Shown in pieces: positions 30,399 to 32,900 of a stretch of DNA of 32,900 nucleotides (position 1 is the stretch's first letter; every line of letters begins with the position of its first letter). The position numbers and the translations under genes are program-made. Source of the DNA: Armatimonadota bacterium (GTDB taxonomy: Bacteria; Armatimonadota; Zipacnadia; Zipacnadales; VGFC01); NCBI GenBank assembly GCA_016869045.1, contig VGFC01000032.1, positions 1 to 32,900 on the forward strand, given 5' to 3'. The notes beneath the pieces are model-generated. The model was given only the letters and a program-made list of their open reading frames with translations. It had not been told where the DNA came from and ran no database searches.

Positions 30399-30440
30399 AG
30401 TGACGAAAGTGATGATACATACGTTTCGTCACTTTGTCAA
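30399..30440 (-). promoter_or_regulatory. Promoter and operator of the toxin-antitoxin operon
   Basis: On the minus strand: TTGACA (30440-30435), 17-nt spacer, TATCAT (30417-30412). The -35 is perfect and the -10 five of six. AGTGACGAAA (30433-30424) and its exact reverse complement (30408-30399) bracket the -10, a good site for an autorepressing antitoxin dimer. This stretch is clearly less GC-rich than its surroundings. Confidence 0.8.
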
Positions 30441-30510
30441 CAAATGCCGTGCCGTAGGAGCGTCCCGCCGTCCCGGGACCCTCGTCCGCATGCCGTGCCG
30501 TCGCCGTTCC

Positions 30511-30542
30511 CCTTCCGTGTACTCCGTGTGCTCCGTGGTTCC
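30511..30542. repeat. TTTCGTGT-type triplet repeat, copy 2 (variant)
   Basis: Three steps CTTCCGTGT, ACTCCGTGT and GCTCCGTGGTTCC. It has the same architecture as copies 26043-26072 and 31531-31560, and like the first copy is preceded by GCCGTTCCCC and followed by TCGCC. It lies between the antitoxin promoter and the downstream end of the TIM-barrel gene. Confidence 0.55.
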
Positions 30543-30548
30543 TCGCCT

Positions 30549-31373
30549 CTATCCGTCAGCCGTTTCCCACGCCGCCTTCGCCACCGCGAGGTCTGCTTCC
30601 GTCTGTTTGAGGAGTTCCTCCAGGGAGAGGTCGCCGTACTCGCTATGGAGGGAGATGAAGCCGTCGTAGGGGATGGCTTTGAGGCAGGTGAAGAACTCCT
30701 TCCAGTCGGTCATGCCCTTGTCGAAGGGGAGCGTCTTGGACTTCCAGCGCACGCCGGCGCCGCTGGTCTCGGGGAACCAGCCGAAGGTCTTTGCTGCGAC
30801 GAGGCGCAGGCGACCTGAGACGAGGTCCAGGCCCTGCCTCCAGACGCCGTACCCGCCCTCCAGGACGATGTGCCCGGCATCCACGTAGATTCCGATGGCT
30901 TCCGAGTCGAGGCCCTCGACGAGCAGGGAGCAGATGGCCGGATCGGCCGTCAGGAAGTTGCCCGAGTGGGTATGGATGCAGGCGGTGACCCCGTGCTCCA
31001 GGGCGAGCGCCTCCAGGCCCTTCAGATCCCCGCGCACCTTCCCGATGGACTCCCGGATCGTGCCGAAGCCCTGGTAGAGCCAGTAGCCCAGCTTCAGGTA
31101 CTTGACCCCGCACGCCGCCGCCGTGCGGAAGATGTCGGCCGCGTGGGGGTCATCCACGCTGGTAACGCCGGTGGTCAGCATGCCGACCACCAGGCCCTTG
31201 CCGCGCAGCATCTCGACCGCGGGCGGCAGCTCGGCGACGACGTTCTCGGGCAGGATGTGACCCTGGTCGCGGACGGTCAGGTCCACGCCGTCGAAGCCCA
31301 TCTGCGCGATCGCGTCCCCCGCCTCGGCGATCGAGAGCTGCTGAAGCATCTTGGAGAACATGATGAACTGCAC
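30549..31373 (-). CDS. Sugar phosphate isomerase/epimerase family protein (second copy)
   Basis: 274 residues from GTG 31373 (MQFIMFSKMLQQLSI), the typical start of this subfamily, with GGGGGAAGA about 5-8 nt upstream. TIM-barrel motifs: MGFDGVDLTVRDQGHILPE, GVKYLKLGYWLY, ACIHTHSGNFL (His ligand), IGIYVDAGHIVLEGG (Asp and His), LVAAKTFGWFPE and FISLHSEYGD (Glu ligand). These match the xylose-isomerase-like barrel that binds a divalent metal and isomerises sugars or inositols. It lacks a signal peptide. It diverges from the membrane protein gene 220 bp away. Only distantly similar to the gene at 3302-4084. Substrate unknown. Confidence 0.82.
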   Translation of the reverse strand: MQFIMFSKMLQQLSIAEAGDAIAQMGFDGVDLTVRDQGHILPENVVAELPPAVEMLRGKGLVVGMLTTGVTSVDDPHAADIFRTAAACGVKYLKLGYWLYQGFGTIRESIGKVRGDLKGLEALALEHGVTACIHTHSGNFLTADPAICSLLVEGLDSEAIGIYVDAGHIVLEGGYGVWRQGLDLVSGRLRLVAAKTFGWFPETSGAGVRWKSKTLPFDKGMTDWKEFFTCLKAIPYDGFISLHSEYGDLSLEELLKQTEADLAVAKAAWETADG

Positions 31374-31530
31374 GGCTCTTCCCCCTTCCCTGGAGTCGCT
31401 GCGGCCTTCGCCGTCGCCCGCTTGCTGCCCTCCGTCCTTTGGGGAGGTGGCCTTGCCTCTCGCAGTGAACCGCCTCCGTGGCACGCGCGGCTCGCGCGTG
31501 ATGCTGTGGCAGGGCAGGCCGTTCCCTGAC

Positions 31531-31560
31531 TTTCGTGTGTTTCGTGTATTTCGTGGTTCC
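31531..31560. repeat. TTTCGTGT-type triplet repeat, copy 3
   Basis: Steps TTTCGTGTG, TTTCGTGTA and TTTCGTGGTTCC, nearly identical to copy 1 at 26043. It lies 33 bp upstream of the membrane protein start. No other structure stands out in the 31374-31593 gap. Confidence 0.65.
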
Positions 31561-31593
31561 CAGGCCGTTCGATCGGAGACCGGTACCCGCTTG

Positions 31594-32900
31594 ATGCCCG
31601 AGACGATCCGCCCTCCGACGCCTGAGACGCTGGCCTACCGCAACACCGGCGTCACGGCCCGCATCCTGATCATCGCGTTCCTCGTCGTGCCCTTCAACGC
31701 GTATTTCATGTCCTTCCTGCAGGGGCCGCGCGGGCTGGAGGGTCCGACGGTCGTCTCGCTCTTCTACAACGTCGTCTTCCTCCTGCTCCTGTTCGCCGGG
31801 ATCAACGCGGTCCTCCGGCGCTTCCTGCCGAATTCGGTCTTCACGCCCGCCGAGCTGCTCGCGTTCTTCATCCTGCTGTCCGTGGCCACGTGCACCAGCG
31901 GCCAGGACACGATGAACACCACCTTCGGCACGATCCAGGGGGCCTTCCGGTTCAACACGCCCGAGAACGGCTGGGACCGGATGTTCATCAGCTACATCCC
32001 CCACAGCATGACGGTGAGCAACGAGGCTGCGCTCGAGCGGCTCTGGCGCGGCGACACGAGCATCTTCAACCCCGAGAACTACCGCGTCTGGATCGGCCCG
32101 ATGCTCCGCTGGTGGCTCTTCTACAGCGCGCTCTGGGCGGCCCCCGCGGGGCTGATCGTGATCCTGCGGAAGCGCTGGATCGAGCGCGAGAAGATGACCT
32201 TCCCCGTCGTGCAGCTCCCGATGGAGATGTCCCGCCCGGGCGTCCCCGCCTTCCGCAACCCCGCGTTTCTGATCGCGGTCGGCCTGGCGGCCTCCGTCAA
32301 CGTGATCAACGGGCTCCACAGCCTCTATCCTGCGGTGCCCGAGATCCCCGTGAAGATGTGGCAGAGCGAGGCCAACGACATCGGGCGCTTCTTCAGGGCC
32401 GCAGGCAAGCCCTGGGACGCCATCGGTTGGATGTACGTCTGCACCTATCCCTTCATCATCGGCCTGGCCATCCTGCTGCCCGGCGAGCTGAGCCTCTCGC
32501 TCTGGTTCTTCTACCTCTTCTGGAAGGCCGAGGCGATCTTCTGCAGCTGGGTCGGCTGGCTCAACATGACTCCCGAGTTCCCCTACTTCAAGGAGCAGTC
32601 ATTCGGCGGCTACATCGCCATGATCGCCTTCAGCGCCTGGGCCGCCCGCGACCACCTCGCCCTCGCCTGGCGCCGCCTCCTCGGCCGCGGGTCGCCGGAG
32701 GTCGACGCCGGCGAGCCCCTGACGTACCGCGCCTCGATGATGCTGTTCGTGATTCCCTTCCTCTACGTCATCTCGGTGGGAATCTCCCAGCGCATGGCGA
32801 TCTGGGTCAGCGTGGCCTTCTTCGTGCAATACTACCTGATGAGCATGATCGTCGGCCGCATCCGCGCCGAGATGGGGCTGCCGACGCATGAGCTGGAGCG
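31594..32900 (+). CDS. DUF6785-like multi-pass membrane protein, 3' truncated by window edge
   Basis: At least 435 residues from ATG 31594, with no stop before the right edge. It is strongly hydrophobic. Segments include ILIIAFLVVPFNAYFMSFL, VVSLFYNVVFLLLLFAGINAV, LLAFFILLSVATC, WWLFYSALWAAPAGLIVIL, FIIGLAILLPGELSLSLWFF and a run near residues 385-420 (MMLFVIPFLYVISVGI). A conserved-looking loop KRWIEREKMTFPVVQLPMEM and the later FFYLFWKAEAIFCSW fit the DUF6785/DUF6784 proteins found in Armatimonadota and similar phyla; no function is established. No good ribosome site precedes the ATG. Membrane protein certain, family call from memory. Confidence 0.72.
   Translation, partial: MPETIRPPTPETLAYRNTGVTARILIIAFLVVPFNAYFMSFLQGPRGLEGPTVVSLFYNVVFLLLLFAGINAVLRRFLPNSVFTPAELLAFFILLSVATCTSGQDTMNTTFGTIQGAFRFNTPENGWDRMFISYIPHSMTVSNEAALERLWRGDTSIFNPENYRVWIGPMLRWWLFYSALWAAPAGLIVILRKRWIEREKMTFPVVQLPMEMSRPGVPAFRNPAFLIAVGLAASVNVINGLHSLYPAVPEIPVKMWQSEANDIGRFFRAAGKPWDAIGWMYVCTYPFIIGLAILLPGELSLSLWFFYLFWKAEAIFCSWVGWLNMTPEFPYFKEQSFGGYIAMIAFSAWAARDHLALAWRRLLGRGSPEVDAGEPLTYRASMMLFVIPFLYVISVGISQRMAIWVSVAFFVQYYLMSMIVGRIRAEMGLPTHELE

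Overview
This window is a GC-rich, gene-dense bacterial chromosome segment with no rRNA, tRNA, CRISPR array or transposase visible. Gene content suggests an uncultured-lineage bacterium of the Armatimonadota or PVC/planctomycete-like type. The pointers are secreted DUF1549/DUF1553 and DUF1501 proteins with a pre-peptidase (PPC) domain protein, a DUF6785-like membrane protein, several xylose-isomerase-like TIM-barrel enzymes, secreted glycoside hydrolases, lipoproteins and many short palindromic repeats. The phylum call is inference and low confidence.

Layout. 1-8.4 kb: end of a MobA-like nucleotidyltransferase, a short sugar-phosphate transferase, a secreted clan GH-A glycosidase convergent with a TIM-barrel isomerase, a DUF3800 protein, a GH20-like/discoidin secreted protein and a metallo-beta-lactamase-fold lipoprotein. 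Directly downstream of DUF3800 lies a candidate small RNA on the opposite strand, with a near-consensus sigma70 promoter and a hairpin-T-run terminator. 8.4-13.6 kb: an HNH endonuclease, eight 59-bp tandem repeats, then a heat-shock operon: hrcA, a group III (archaeal-type) chaperonin, grpE and a small lipoyl-domain protein. 13.7-17.7 kb: a sulfur/molybdenum module of ModA-like lipoprotein fused to a thioredoxin-like domain, cysteine desulfurase, MoaD/ThiS-type sulfur carrier and ThiF/MoeB-type E1, split by a MITE-like repeat. 17.7-19.1 kb: a heavy-metal-binding-domain lipoprotein and an unknown secreted protein. 19.3-25.9 kb: DUF1549/1553, DUF1501, PPC-domain protein and an unknown secreted protein, all on the plus strand. 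26.1-30.4 kb: a 1211-residue CHAT protease-STAND NTPase-TPR protein followed by a convergent Phd/ParE-type toxin-antitoxin pair with its own promoter and operator, a small defence-like cluster. 30.5-32.9 kb: a second TIM-barrel isomerase and the start of a DUF6785-like multi-pass membrane protein running off the window.

The most striking structural theme is palindromic DNA. At least seven kinds of hairpin repeat are present. One family (a GTAGGGGC...GCCC hairpin of about 23 bp) changes sequence between copies with compensatory substitutions. Two longer elements have terminal inverted repeats. Three palindromes sit in frame inside protein-coding genes: two in the PPC protein, one in the CHAT-STAND protein. 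The tandem array upstream of hrcA also shows compensatory stem changes. The four items I would check first are the candidate sRNA beside DUF3800, the CHAT-STAND-TPR protein with its toxin-antitoxin neighbour, the heat-shock operon with a group III chaperonin, and the coding-sequence palindromes.
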